A stretch of DNA of 64,000 nucleotides from Paralimibaculum aggregatum (GCF_030270585.1 NZ_BSYI01000019.1:21798-85797), one strand, 5' to 3'. Positions 26,596-36,728 are shown, numbered from the stretch's first letter. Made by a program: numbers and translations. Notes: generated by a model not told the origin, from the sequence alone.

Positions 26596-28920
26596 GGGGG
26601 CGACCTCCGTTGCTGTCCCCTTGGGAGGTAGCGGCTCCGGCGATGCGACACAAGCCGGCGATGCCTGCGCGTGCGAGACCCGCCGCGGCGGGCGGCGGGC
26701 GGGATCGGGCACCAGCACCGCCTCGTAGCGCGCAAAGGCCGCGGCATGGGTATAGCTCTTGAGGTCGCGCGGCCCCGGCGGCGGGTCGTCGAGCGCGGCA
26801 AGGACCGCGGCGAGGAGCGCCTCGCCGTCCTCCACCGGCACGAGGCGGCCGAGCCGGCCGTCCTCGAGGATCTCCGCCGGGCCGCTCGGGCAGTCGGTCG
26901 CCACCACCCGGGCGCCGCAGGCCAGCGCCTCGATCAGCACCGTCGGCAGCCCCTCCCAGCGCGAGCTCAGCACGAAGAGCGCGGCGGCCCGCATATAGGC
27001 ATGGGGGTTGTCGACGAAGCCCGGCATCGCGACCGTCTCGCCGAGCCCGAGCCGCGCCACCAGAGCCTCGAGCATGGCCCGCTCCTCGCCCTCGCCGAGG
27101 ATCAGGAGCCGCGCCTCCCGCTGCCGGCGCAGCTTCGCGAAGACCTCGATCAGCAGCTCGAAATTCTTCTGCCGCGCCAGCCGGCCGACGGCGAGGATCA
27201 CCGGCGGCGCGCCGGGCGCGAACCAGGGATGCGCCGGCACCTCGCGGCTGCGCGCCTCGAGCTCCGGCCCGATCACCGCGTTGTGCACCACCTCGATGCG
27301 CTCGCGCGCGAGGCCGATCATCGCCGCGAGATCGTCCGCCACGCCGCGGCTGACCGCCACCACCGCGTCGCAGCGCGGATAGGCACGGGCCATCACCACC
27401 GGCAGCAGGCGGCGATACCAGTTGCGCCGCACCTCGACCGACAGGGTGGAATGCTCCGACACCGCCAGCCGGGTGCCCGAGCGCGCCAGCAGCCGCGCGC
27501 CCCAGGCGATGCAGTTGCTCGAGGCCATCGAGGACAGCAGCGCCTGCGGCCGCTCGCGGCGGAAATAGCGGGCCAGCCGGGGCAGCGCGAAGATCCGCCA
27601 GCCGACGCGCAGGTCGACCAGCCGGGCGCCCTCGGGCACCTGGTCGATCAGCGCGCCCTTGCCCTGCATCACCACGAGATCCACACGGTAGCCGGCATCG
27701 ACGAACTGCCGCGCCAGGTTGAGCGCCACCCGCTCCGCGCCGCCACCGCCGAGATTGGGCAGCAGCAGGCCGACCAGCGGCGCGCGGGCCCGGTCCGGCT
27801 CGGGCAGGAGCACCGCTTCGTGCCGCGCCAGCAGCGGGCCGGCGGCGAAGCGGGCCGCCGCTTCCGGGCCGGGGCGCGGCCCGTCCAGCGCCTCGGCCAG
27901 CGCCTCGGCCAGCGCCGCCGCATCGCCCACCGGCACGAGGCGGCCATGACGGCCGCCCTCGAGGATCTCCGCCGGGCCGCTCGGGCAATCGGTCGAGACC
28001 ACCGGCACGCCGCAGGCCAGCGCCTCGATCAGCACCGTCGGCAGGCCTTCCCAGCGCGAGCTCAGCGCAAACACCCCGGCCCGCGCCATCGAGGGATAGG
28101 GCTCCTGGCGCACGCCGGGCAGGCGGATGTCGTCGCCATGGCCGGTGGCCGCCGCCGCCCGCTCCAGCGCCTCCCGCTCGGGCCCCTCGCCGAGGATCAC
28201 CAGCCGGCAGGGCCGCGTTGCCCGCAGCCGGGCAAAGGCCGCGATCAGGGTGGCATAATCCTTCTGCTCGTGCAGCCGCCCGACCGCGAGCACCACCGGC
28301 GGCGCATCCGGCGCGAACCAGGGATCGTCGAGCGGCACGTCGCGGCCCTGCAGCAGCGCCCGGGTCAGCACCGGGTTGTAGATCACCTCGATCCGCTCGC
28401 GGGCCAGGCCGATGGTCTGCGAGAGATCGTCCGCCACGCCCTCGCTCACCGCGATCACCGCATCCGCCTTCGGATAGAGCCGGCGCATCGCCGCCGGCAG
28501 CACCCTGAACGCCGGCGCGCGGGCCACCTCCATGCTTAGCGTCGAGCGTTCCGACAGCACCAGCCGCACCGGCACGCCCGCCAGCATCCGCGCCAGCACC
28601 GCGATGCAGTTCACCGAGGCCATGGCCGAGAGCAGCGTGTCGGGCCGCGCCCGGCGCAGGTAGCGCACCAGCCCCGGCAGCGCGCCGACCTTGCTGCGCG
28701 CGCCGAGATCCACCAGGCGGGCCGCTTCCGGCAGGCAGTCGAGAAACGGGCCGTCGGCCCGGATCAGCACCACATCGACACGGTGCCCGCGCGCCGCCAG
28801 GTGCCGGATCAGGGTCAGCATGTTGCGCTCGGCACCGCCGAGGCCGAGCGACAGCAGGAACACGGCAACATGCCCCGGCGCCGCGACCGGCGGCCTCTGC
28901 GACTGGCGGCCATCAGTCAT
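26353..28920 (-). CDS. Tandem GT4 glycosyltransferase, reading frame continuing into BolA
   Basis: From MTDGRQSQRPPV the frame runs 855 codons. Residues about 15-375 and 385-755 are two GT4-type (GT-B fold) modules. Each has an N-terminal LGLGGAERNML or LGGGGAERVAL loop, a VILAVGRL or VVLAVGRL hinge, and LSSRWEGLPTVLIEALACG with the EX7E-type nucleotide-sugar site. The modules are 365 codons apart and share long identical DNA. Residues 776-855 are the BolA domain. GT4 enzymes transfer a sugar in polysaccharide or glycolipid synthesis. Either two sugars are added by one chain, or one module is structural. Whether the BolA part is really fused is unknown. Confidence 0.82.
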   Translation of the reverse strand: MTDGRQSQRPPVAAPGHVAVFLLSLGLGGAERNMLTLIRHLAARGHRVDVVLIRADGPFLDCLPEAARLVDLGARSKVGALPGLVRYLRRARPDTLLSAMASVNCIAVLARMLAGVPVRLVLSERSTLSMEVARAPAFRVLPAAMRRLYPKADAVIAVSEGVADDLSQTIGLARERIEVIYNPVLTRALLQGRDVPLDDPWFAPDAPPVVLAVGRLHEQKDYATLIAAFARLRATRPCRLVILGEGPEREALERAAAATGHGDDIRLPGVRQEPYPSMARAGVFALSSRWEGLPTVLIEALACGVPVVSTDCPSGPAEILEGGRHGRLVPVGDAAALAEALAEALDGPRPGPEAAARFAAGPLLARHEAVLLPEPDRARAPLVGLLLPNLGGGGAERVALNLARQFVDAGYRVDLVVMQGKGALIDQVPEGARLVDLRVGWRIFALPRLARYFRRERPQALLSSMASSNCIAWGARLLARSGTRLAVSEHSTLSVEVRRNWYRRLLPVVMARAYPRCDAVVAVSRGVADDLAAMIGLARERIEVVHNAVIGPELEARSREVPAHPWFAPGAPPVILAVGRLARQKNFELLIEVFAKLRRQREARLLILGEGEERAMLEALVARLGLGETVAMPGFVDNPHAYMRAAALFVLSSRWEGLPTVLIEALACGARVVATDCPSGPAEILEDGRLGRLVPVEDGEALLAAVLAALDDPPPGPRDLKSYTHAAAFARYEAVLVPDPARRPPRRVSHAQASPACVASPEPLPPKGTATEVAPMPVQASEIERLLRARFPNARIEIRDLAGDGNHYAATVVDEEFRGMNRVQQQRLVNQALKPILEGANAPLHALALQTSAPD
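26913..28044. repeat. Direct repeat inside the tandem glycosyltransferase
   Basis: A 37-base identical segment occurs at 26913-26949 and 28008-28044. It lies within a longer near-identical block that begins about 50 bases earlier on the plus strand. The offset is 1095 bases, exactly 365 codons, so the repeat marks the internal duplication of the GT4 module. Recombination between the copies would remove one module in frame. Confidence 0.85.
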
Positions 28921-29017
28921 CGACGCGGCCCATTCCCTCACCCGTACGGACACCCACCAGCCGGGCTTACGGCGCGGGGACCGCAGCCGCAAGGGCCAGG
29001 CCTGCGGCGGCCGCGGC

Positions 29018-30283
<1,266 letters not shown>

Positions 30284-30428
30284 CTCGGGAACCAGATGGG
30301 GGGAGGGAGGGGGCGCAGAAATGCGCACCAGCGCAGACGCGCCGGCCGTTGGGGCAGGAACATGCGTGGCTTTGCCGGGAAAGTCAAGCGGTGTGAAGAA
30401 TTCGCCCCGGTTCCGGCCGCCCGGCGGC

Positions 30429-30884
30429 TCAGAACGGCTGCACGATCACCAGGATCACGATGCCGGCCATGAGCAGCGTCGGCACCTCGTTCATCAGCCG
30501 GTAGCTGCGGCCGGAGCGGGTGTTGGCATCCGCCGCGAACTCCTTGCGCCGGGCGCCGAGCCAGTGGTGGAACCAGGTCATCGCCGCCACCAGCACCAGC
30601 TTGGCATGCAGCCAGGGGCTCGCCGCCAGCCAGTCGAGCCCGTTCGCCCAGAGCATCAGCAGGCCGAAGAGCCAGGTCGCGCTCATCGCCGGCCCCATGA
30701 TGAAGCGGAAGAGCTTGAGCTCCATCGCCTTGAACGTCTCCGAGAGCTCGGAGCCCGGCGCCGCCTTCTCGGCGTGATAGACGAAGAGCCGCGGCAGGTA
30801 GAAGATGCCGGCCATCCAGGCGATCACCGAGATCACGTGCAGCGCCTTGATCCAGGCGTAGTGTTCGAGCAGCAGATCCTGCAT
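30429..30884 (-). CDS. hemJ: Protoporphyrinogen IX oxidase HemJ
   Basis: HemJ oxidises protoporphyrinogen IX to protoporphyrin IX, replacing HemG/HemY in many alphaproteobacteria. The product has 151 residues with four hydrophobic helices. The family start [20 protein letters not shown] carries the conserved His, and [12 protein letters not shown] and [13 protein letters not shown] follow. The ATG follows GGAGG. The gene lies directly downstream of hemE (about 40 bases), so two haem steps are encoded together. Confidence 0.93.
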   Translation of the reverse strand: MQDLLLEHYAWIKALHVISVIAWMAGIFYLPRLFVYHAEKAAPGSELSETFKAMELKLFRFIMGPAMSATWLFGLLMLWANGLDWLAASPWLHAKLVLVAAMTWFHHWLGARRKEFAADANTRSGRSYRLMNEVPTLLMAGIVILVIVQPF

Positions 30885-30924
30885 CTCAGCGCCTCCGGAG
30901 GGAGCTCGGGGTCAGGCCCGGATA

Positions 30925-31944
30925 TCAGCCGCGGATCGCGCGCAGCAGCTGGTCGACATGGGCCGGATCGGCATCCGGGGTGATCCCGTGGCCGAGATTG
31001 AAGACATAGGGATGGCCCGCCATCCCGGCCACCATGCGCCGGGCCGCCTGCGTCAGCGCGTCGCCGCCGGTCACCATCAGCACCGGATCGAGATTGCCCT
31101 GCAGCGCGAGCTTGGGCAGCGCCTTGCGCGCCCAGTCGAGCGGCACGGTGTGGTCGAGCGCCAGCGCATCGACGCCGGTCGCCTCGGCGAAACCCACATA
31201 GCCCGGACCGGCCCCGCGCGGGAAGCCGATCACCGGCACGACGGGATGCCGTGCCTTCAGAGCCGCCACGATCCGCCGCATCGGCGCGACGGAATAGGCC
31301 TCGAAGGGCTCCGGAGCCAGCGTGCCGGCCCAGCTGTCGAAGACCTTCACGACCTCCGCCCCGGCCTCGATCTGGCGCGACAGGTAGTGGATCGTCGCTT
31401 CGGTGACGATGTTGATCAGCCGTTCGAAGCCAGCCGGGTCGCGATACATCCAGAGCCGCGCCGGTCCCTGGTCCGGGGTGCCGCGGCCGGCGGCCATGTA
31501 GGTCGCCACCGTCCAGGGCGCGCCGGCAAAGCCGATCAGCGCGGTTTCCGCAGGCAGGGAGGCCGAGAGCCGGCGCACGGTTTCATAGACCGGCGCGAGG
31601 GTCTCGTCGATCTCGTCGACGGGTTTCAGCGCGCGGATATCCGGCGCGTCGCCGGGCCAGGCCAGCCGCGGACCCTCGCCCTCGGCGAACCAGAGCTTCA
31701 TGCCGAGCGCCTGCGGCACCAGCAGGATGTCGGCAAAGAGGATCGCTGCATCGAAACCGAAGCGCCGGATCGGCTGCAGCGTTACTTCTTCGGCGAGTTC
31801 CGGCGTGTAGCAGAGGTCGAGAAAGCCCCCCGCGCGGGACCGTGTGGCCCGGTATTCGGGCAGGTAGCGCCCTGCCTGACGCATGAGCCAGACCGGCGGC
31901 GGCGAGAGCGCGTCGCCCTTGAGGACGGACAGGAGGCGTTTCAT
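30925..31944 (-). CDS. hemE: Uroporphyrinogen decarboxylase HemE
   Basis: HemE removes four carboxyl groups from uroporphyrinogen III to give coproporphyrinogen III. The length is 339 residues, as usual. The family signature [17 protein letters not shown] is near the N-terminus, with [13 protein letters not shown] (catalytic Asp region) and [18 protein letters not shown] next. It begins a leftward group hemE-hemJ-rho starting at the origin-like region, the same arrangement described for Caulobacter and related alphaproteobacteria. Confidence 0.97.
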   Translation of the reverse strand: MKRLLSVLKGDALSPPPVWLMRQAGRYLPEYRATRSRAGGFLDLCYTPELAEEVTLQPIRRFGFDAAILFADILLVPQALGMKLWFAEGEGPRLAWPGDAPDIRALKPVDEIDETLAPVYETVRRLSASLPAETALIGFAGAPWTVATYMAAGRGTPDQGPARLWMYRDPAGFERLINIVTEATIHYLSRQIEAGAEVVKVFDSWAGTLAPEPFEAYSVAPMRRIVAALKARHPVVPVIGFPRGAGPGYVGFAEATGVDALALDHTVPLDWARKALPKLALQGNLDPVLMVTGGDALTQAARRMVAGMAGHPYVFNLGHGITPDADPAHVDQLLRAIRG

Positions 31945-32049
31945 CGGATCTGCTCGCGTGATTCAACAGGGAGACTCTTAAAAGGATGGAGTCTTAAGTG
32001 GAACCCTGAAAGCCGGGGATTACCGGTGCCCCGGGTTTTACCAACACAG

Positions 32050-32058
32050 TTATCCACA
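32050..32058 (+). promoter_or_regulatory. DnaA box (perfect)
   Basis: TTATCCACA equals the strong DnaA box consensus. It is the first box after hemE and lies about 55 bases before the A-rich run. Confidence 0.8.
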
Positions 32059-32280
32059 TTTTTCCTCAGCTTTCCGAGTTTTCCGACTGGTTGAACTCGC
32101 ATTTGCCAAACCATTGAAAAAAAGAAAAAAATATCGCCAGCTTTCAGAAGTTTTCCACGGATTTCTCCCCGATTTCGCCACTGTCCCGGACGGATCGGCG
32201 CATGTCGTCCACAGTTTGACAACTGCCCGGGTTTTCCCCGCTGGCAGTGGACGGATGCGCCGCCGTCCCCGCCTTCCCCG

Positions 32281-32289
32281 TTATTCACA
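32281..32289 (+). promoter_or_regulatory. DnaA box (perfect to TTATNCACA)
   Basis: TTATTCACA matches the consensus with T at the variable position. It is on the same strand as the first box, about 145 bases after the A-rich run and 92 bases before the PPSR start. Confidence 0.7.
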
Positions 32290-32380
32290 GGCGCCGGCGG
32301 GCCGGGGCCGACCCCCTTCCATCGCGGGCCGATCCGGGCGAGGCTCGGCGCCTGCAAACCACCCGGCAAGGGGAGGAGAC

Positions 32381-33244
32381 ATGCCGCACTCACGGCAGCA
32401 CACGATCCATCTCGTCTCGGATTCCACCGGCGAGACGCTGGCGGCGCTGGCGCGGGCCTGCCTCGCGCCCTTCGGCAATGTCTCCGTGGAGCTCGAGGTC
32501 ACCGTCTTCGTGCGGACCGAGGCGGATCTCGACCGCGCCATCGCCCGGCTGCGGGCGCGGCCGGGGCTGATGTGCTACACGCTGGCCGAGCGCAGCTTCC
32601 GCAACCGGCTCGAGGCCGCCTGCGCCAGCCTCGGGGTGCCCGCGATCGCGCCGCTCGACCCGCTTATCGCCCGGCTCGGCGAGGCCTTCGGGCGCGCCCC
32701 GAGCAGCGGCGTCGGCCTGCAGCACCAGATCGACCGCAGCTATTTCGAGCGCATCGCCGCCATCGACTTCGCCATGGCCCATGACGACGGCGCGCTCGGC
32801 ACGCGGCTGATGCAGGCTGATGTCATCCTCACCGGGGTCAGCCGCACCTCGAAGACGCCGACCAGCCTCTATCTCGCCAACCGGGGCATCAAGGCCGCCA
32901 ACGTGCCGCTGGTGCCGGGGCGGGAGCTCGACCCGGCCTTCTTCAAGGCGCTGGAATCCGGCATCCCGGCGATCGGCCTCACCGCGAGCCCGCTCCGGCT
33001 GGCGCAGATCCGCGGCGAACGGCTCGAGGCGCTGGGCGACACCCCGGCGGATTATGCCGATCTCGACCGCATCCAGGCCGAGGTTGCCGATGCGCGGCTG
33101 TTCTTCGAGCGGCACGCGATCCCGGTGATCGACGTCACCCGCCGCTCGATCGAGGAGACCGCCGCGGCGATCCAGATGACCCTGCGCCAGCGCGACGAGG
33201 CCGCGGGAGACGACCCCGCAGAAGCGACGGAGGAATGCCCGTGA
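32381..33244 (+). CDS. Pyruvate, phosphate dikinase regulatory protein (PPSR/DUF299)
   Basis: This family is a bifunctional kinase/pyrophosphorylase that uses ADP to inactivate and Pi to reactivate PEP synthase or pyruvate phosphate dikinase. The product has 287 residues from MPHSRQHTIHLVSDSTGETL, the family's N-terminus. GVSRTSKTPTSLYLANRGIK holds the P-loop-like nucleotide site. GGGGAGGAG lies just before the ATG. It is the first gene to the right of the origin, and its stop overlaps the maf GTG (GTGA). Which of PpsA or PpdK it controls is not decidable here. Confidence 0.93.
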   Translation: MPHSRQHTIHLVSDSTGETLAALARACLAPFGNVSVELEVTVFVRTEADLDRAIARLRARPGLMCYTLAERSFRNRLEAACASLGVPAIAPLDPLIARLGEAFGRAPSSGVGLQHQIDRSYFERIAAIDFAMAHDDGALGTRLMQADVILTGVSRTSKTPTSLYLANRGIKAANVPLVPGRELDPAFFKALESGIPAIGLTASPLRLAQIRGERLEALGDTPADYADLDRIQAEVADARLFFERHAIPVIDVTRRSIEETAAAIQMTLRQRDEAAGDDPAEATEECP

Positions 33245-33831
33245 CGCTGGTCCTGGCGAGTGCGAGCCGGGCGCGGGCGGAGATGCTGCGCGCCGCCGGC
33301 GTGGCGATCGAGATCGCCCCCGCGCGCATCGACGAGGCCGCGGTGAAGTCGGCGATGCTGGCCGAGCAGGCGCCGCCCCGCGACATCGCCGACACGCTTG
33401 CGGAGCTGAAGGCGATCCGCGTCAGCGCCGGGCGTCCCGGCCTCGTGCTCGGCGCCGACCAGGTGCTGGTCAGCGAGGCCGGGATGCTCGACAAGCCGGC
33501 CGATGCGGCGGCGGCGCGGGCGCAGCTTGCCGGGCTGCGCGGACAGACCCACCGGCTGCTCTCGGCGGCGGTGATCGCCGAGGCGGGCCAGCCGGTCTGG
33601 CGCCATGTCGGCGCCGCGCGGCTCACCATGCGGCCGTTTTCGGATGCCTTCCTCGACCGCTACCTGGCGGAGGCCGGCCCGGCGGTGCTCGAGTCGGTCG
33701 GCGCCTATCATCTCGAGGGGCTCGGGGCGCAGCTTTTCAGCGCTGTCGAGGGGGACTATTTCACGGTGCTTGGGCTGCCGCTGCTGGCGGTGCTCGGATT
33801 TCTGCGCGCACGGGGGGAGCTGGTGGAATGA
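33241..33831 (+). CDS. maf: Maf-family nucleotide pyrophosphatase
   Basis: Maf proteins hydrolyse non-canonical or modified nucleoside triphosphates to monophosphates. The product has 196 residues with LVLASASRARAEMLRAAG (substrate loop), LVLGADQVLV (catalytic Asp region) and VGAYHLEGLGAQLFSAVEGD. I prefer GTG at 33241: GGAGG lies seven bases upstream and it overlaps the previous stop as GTGA. An in-frame ATG at 33235 sits too close to that site. The ATGA overlap with aroE continues the coupling. Confidence 0.92.
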   Translation: MTLVLASASRARAEMLRAAGVAIEIAPARIDEAAVKSAMLAEQAPPRDIADTLAELKAIRVSAGRPGLVLGADQVLVSEAGMLDKPADAAAARAQLAGLRGQTHRLLSAAVIAEAGQPVWRHVGAARLTMRPFSDAFLDRYLAEAGPAVLESVGAYHLEGLGAQLFSAVEGDYFTVLGLPLLAVLGFLRARGELVE

Positions 33832-34658
33832 GCGATGCGAAACCGATGCTGGCGGGGGTGATGGGCTGGCCGATCAGCCATTCGAAATCGCCGCGGATCT
33901 TCGCCCACTGGTTCGCCGCGCACGGGATCGAGGGTGCCTATGTCCGCCTGCCCGTGCGCCCGGAGGATTTCGCCGAGGTCTATCGCGCGCTCGGCAAGGC
34001 CGGCTTCTGCGGCGTGAACGTGACGCTGCCGCACAAGGAGGCGGCGCTCGCCCTGGCCGACGAGGCGACGCCCGCGGCGCGCGCCATCGGGGCGGCCAAC
34101 ATGATCCGCTTCGAGGGCGGGCGCATCCTCGCCGACAACACCGATGCCTATGGCTTCATCGAGAACCTGCGCGCCGGCGCGCCGGACTGGGACGCCGCCG
34201 CCGGCCCGGCGCTGGTGCTGGGGGCGGGCGGCGCCTCGCGCGCGGTGCTGCAGGCGCTGCTCGAGGCCGGCTGCCCGGAGATCCGGCTGGCCAACCGCAC
34301 CCGCGCCAAGGCCGAGGCGCTGGCCGCGGCCTTCGGCCTCCGCATCCGGGTGGTGGACTGGGAGCACCGCGCGGCCGCCCTCTCGAACGCCGCGACGCTG
34401 GCCAACAGCACCGCTCTCGGCATGGCCGGCCAGCCGCCGCTGGCGATGGATCTCTCGATGGCCGAGCCCGGGCTGACGGTGACCGATATCGTCTACACCC
34501 CGCTCGAGACGCCGCTGCTGGCGGCGGCCCGGGCGGCGGGCTTCGCGGCGGTGGACGGGCTGGGCATGCTGCTGCACCAGGCGCGCCCGTCCTTCCGCGC
34601 CTGGTTCGGCGCCGATCCGGCGGTGGACGGGACCCTGCGCACGGCCTGCCTCGCATGA
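33828..34658 (+). CDS. aroE: Shikimate dehydrogenase AroE
   Basis: AroE reduces 3-dehydroshikimate to shikimate with NADPH. The product has 276 residues. GWPISHSKSPRIFAHWF binds shikimate, NVTLPHKEAALALAD carries the catalytic Lys, and LVLGAGGASRAVLQALLE is the NADP loop. Both ends overlap neighbours (maf and coaE) by ATGA, so the PPSR-maf-aroE-coaE-dnaQ genes form one operon. Confidence 0.96.
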   Translation: MSDAKPMLAGVMGWPISHSKSPRIFAHWFAAHGIEGAYVRLPVRPEDFAEVYRALGKAGFCGVNVTLPHKEAALALADEATPAARAIGAANMIRFEGGRILADNTDAYGFIENLRAGAPDWDAAAGPALVLGAGGASRAVLQALLEAGCPEIRLANRTRAKAEALAAAFGLRIRVVDWEHRAAALSNAATLANSTALGMAGQPPLAMDLSMAEPGLTVTDIVYTPLETPLLAAARAAGFAAVDGLGMLLHQARPSFRAWFGADPAVDGTLRTACLA

Positions 34659-35281
34659 GCGCCGACCCGAATCCGCAGATGATCACGCTGGCGCTCACCG
34701 GCTCGATCGGCATGGGCAAGTCCACCGTGGCGGGGATGTTCGCCGAGCAGGGCGTGCCGGTCTGGGATGCCGATGCCGCGGTGCACCGGCTCTATGGCCC
34801 GGACGGCGAGGGGACGGCGGCCATTGCCGGGCTCGCGCCGGTCGCCATCGGCCCCGAGGGGGTCGATCGCAGCAGGCTCCGCGCCGCGGTGCTGGCCGAT
34901 GCCGCGCTGCTGCCGAAGATCGAGGCGGCGATCCACCCGCTGGTGGCGGCGGACCGCACGGCCTTTCTCGACCGGATGCGCGCGGCGGGAGCGGAGATCG
35001 CGCTCTGCGACATCCCGCTGCTGTTCGAGACCGGCGCGGCGGAGGGCTTCGACCGCGTCGTCGTGGTCAGCGCCCCGGCGGAGATCCAGCGCGCCCGGGT
35101 GCTCGACCGGCCGGGCATGACCGAGGCCGCCTTCGCAAAGATCCTCGCACGGCAGACCCCGGACGCCGAGAAGCGCGCGCGGGCCGATATCGTGATCGAC
35201 ACCTCGGGCGAGCTCGACGCCACCCGCGCCCAGGTCGCGGCTGCGCTCGCCCGGATCCGCAGGGAGGTGCGCGATGCGTGA
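34655..35281 (+). CDS. coaE: Dephospho-CoA kinase CoaE
   Basis: CoaE phosphorylates dephospho-CoA, the last step of coenzyme A synthesis. The product has 208 residues. TGSIGMGKSTVAGMFAEQG is the P-loop, VWDADAAVHRLY holds the substrate Asp, and CDIPLLFETGA and VVVSAPAEIQRARVL belong to the nucleotide-binding and lid regions. The ATG overlaps the aroE stop, and the stop overlaps dnaQ by eight bases. Confidence 0.96.
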   Translation: MSADPNPQMITLALTGSIGMGKSTVAGMFAEQGVPVWDADAAVHRLYGPDGEGTAAIAGLAPVAIGPEGVDRSRLRAAVLADAALLPKIEAAIHPLVAADRTAFLDRMRAAGAEIALCDIPLLFETGAAEGFDRVVVVSAPAEIQRARVLDRPGMTEAAFAKILARQTPDAEKRARADIVIDTSGELDATRAQVAAALARIRREVRDA

Positions 35282-35981
35282 GATCGTGCTCGACACCGAG
35301 ACCACCGGCCTTGATCCCGACGAGGGCCACCGCATCGTCGAGATCGGCGCGGTGGAGCTCTTCAACACCCTGCCCACGGGCGAGACCTATCACCAGTACA
35401 TCAATCCGCAGCGGCCGATGCCGCCGGATGCCTACCAGGTGCACGGGCTTGGCGACGAGTTCCTGCGCGACAAGCCGGTCTTCGCGGCGATCTCCGGCGC
35501 GTTCCTCGAATTCATCGGCGATGCGCCGCTGGTCATCCACAATGCCGAGTTCGACATGCGGATGATCAATGCCGAGCTGGTGCGCCTCGGCATGGGCACG
35601 CTGCCGGCGGACAGGGCGATCGACACGCTGAAGATCGCGCGGCGGAAGTTTCCCGGTGCCGCGGTCTCGCTCGATGCGCTGTGCCGGCGCTTCGGGGTGG
35701 ACAATTCCGGCCGCGGCAAGCATGGAGCGCTGCTCGACAGCGAGCTGCTGGCGGAGGTCTATCTCGAGCTGCAGGGCGGGCGGCAGCAGGGCCTCGCGCT
35801 CGATGCCGGCGCCAAGGCGCGGACCGACACGGTGCGCAAGGTGGAGACGGGGCGGGCGCGGCCGCGGCCCGAGCCGCTGGCGCCCCGGCTCACCGAGGCG
35901 GAACGGGCGGCCCATGCTGCCTTCGTCGAGGAGCTCGGCGAGGCCGCGCTCTGGCGCAAGCTTGCCGCCGGCGAGGGCTGA
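35274..35981 (+). CDS. dnaQ: DNA polymerase III epsilon subunit (proofreading exonuclease) DnaQ
   Basis: The 3'-5' exonuclease of the replicase has 235 residues. Its DEDDh motifs are visible: VLDTETTGLDP (Exo I), VIHNAEFDMRMIN (Exo II) and KHGALLDSELLAEVYLEL (Exo III, with the His and Asp). A linker of about 55 residues follows, ending in a C-terminal helix that should bind the polymerase alpha subunit. The gene closes the origin-proximal operon and converges on secB. Confidence 0.96.
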   Translation: MREIVLDTETTGLDPDEGHRIVEIGAVELFNTLPTGETYHQYINPQRPMPPDAYQVHGLGDEFLRDKPVFAAISGAFLEFIGDAPLVIHNAEFDMRMINAELVRLGMGTLPADRAIDTLKIARRKFPGAAVSLDALCRRFGVDNSGRGKHGALLDSELLAEVYLELQGGRQQGLALDAGAKARTDTVRKVETGRARPRPEPLAPRLTEAERAAHAAFVEELGEAALWRKLAAGEG

Positions 35982-36080
35982 GCGTGGCTGCGGGCCCCGG
36001 TCAGCGGCGCGCGAACGTTCCGGCGGCGGGCGTCCGGCAGGCGGGCGGCGACCTCCGCGGGAAGGCCGCCGCGCGGGGCA

Positions 36081-36587
36081 TCAGACCTGCGGCGCGGCCG
36101 CGGCGTCGCCCTCGGCCTTCTGCTGCCGGGCCGCCTCGAGGCGCTGCCGGTAGAGCGTGGCGAAATCGACATTGTCGATCATCAGCGGCGGGTAGCCGCC
36201 GTCGCGGGTCACGTCGGCCAGCACGCGGCGCGCGAAGGGCAGCAGCTGGCGCGGGCACTCGATGAAGAGGAACGGGTGCAGGTGCTCCTTCTTCACGTTG
36301 GAGAGGGTGAACAGGCCGGCATAGTCGAGCTCGACGAGGAAGCGGGTCTTGTCCTCGCCGGTCGCCTTGGCGTTGATCTTCATGTTGACCTGGTAGCGGT
36401 CATCGCCGAGCGACTTCGCATCCATGCCCACATTGACCTGGATCTCCGGGTTGCCCTTGACCTGCTGGCCCTCCATCACGGCGACATTCTCGAAGGAGAG
36501 GTCGCGGGTGAAATGGGCGAGCATGCGCGCGATCGGCGGGTTGTTGAGATCGATGCCACCGGGGGTCTGGCTGGTCGTGTCGGTCAT
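36081..36587 (-). CDS. secB: Protein-export chaperone SecB
   Basis: SecB is a tetrameric chaperone that keeps precursor proteins unfolded and delivers them to SecA. The product has 168 residues. The N-terminal part shows ARMLAHFTRDLSFENVAVME and NPEIQVNVGMDAKSLGDDRY; HLHPFLFIECPRQLLPFARR lines the peptide groove, and GGYPPLMIDNVDFATLYRQR is the C-terminal SecA-binding region. The dnaQ-secB neighbourhood is conserved near alphaproteobacterial origins. Confidence 0.96.
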   Translation of the reverse strand: MTDTTSQTPGGIDLNNPPIARMLAHFTRDLSFENVAVMEGQQVKGNPEIQVNVGMDAKSLGDDRYQVNMKINAKATGEDKTRFLVELDYAGLFTLSNVKKEHLHPFLFIECPRQLLPFARRVLADVTRDGGYPPLMIDNVDFATLYRQRLEAARQQKAEGDAAAAPQV

Positions 36588-36728
36588 CGGACGGCTCCTT
36601 GTGATGGATTTGTCGGCGCGATTTCGTTGGCCAGCCGCCTAGCAGAACCGGATGCCGACGGCAATGCCGCGGCGTATCGCGGGGCCTGCATGGCGCCGGG
36701 CCGTCGGTTTCCAGGCGGTTGCGGCGCG

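Larger units (their letters stand above)
31945..32380. other. Probable chromosomal replication origin (oriC) between hemE and the PPSR gene
   Basis: This gap has no gene and differs sharply in composition: 32109-32136 is an A-rich run (attgaaaaaaagaaaaaaat), a natural unwinding element. Two sites match the DnaA consensus TTATNCACA exactly: TTATCCACA at 32050-32058 and TTATTCACA at 32281-32289. Weaker sites are TTTTCCACG at 32151-32159 and TCGTCCACA at 32205-32213. In Caulobacter and other alphaproteobacteria oriC lies between hemE and the DUF299/PPSR gene, exactly as here. The flanking genes point away on both sides. Two GA(C/G)TCTTAA elements at 31973-31981 and 31989-31997 form a direct repeat of unknown role. 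Confidence 0.85.

Noticed and set aside
23932..26631. Plus-strand frame of 899 codons over ychF, pth, grxD and bolA
   Set aside because: It spans four conserved minus-strand genes and their gaps, and its translation matches nothing.
33235..33240. ATG at 33235 as the maf start
   Set aside because: It sits one or two bases from the GGAGG, too close. The GTG at 33241 has good spacing and the GTGA overlap with the previous stop.
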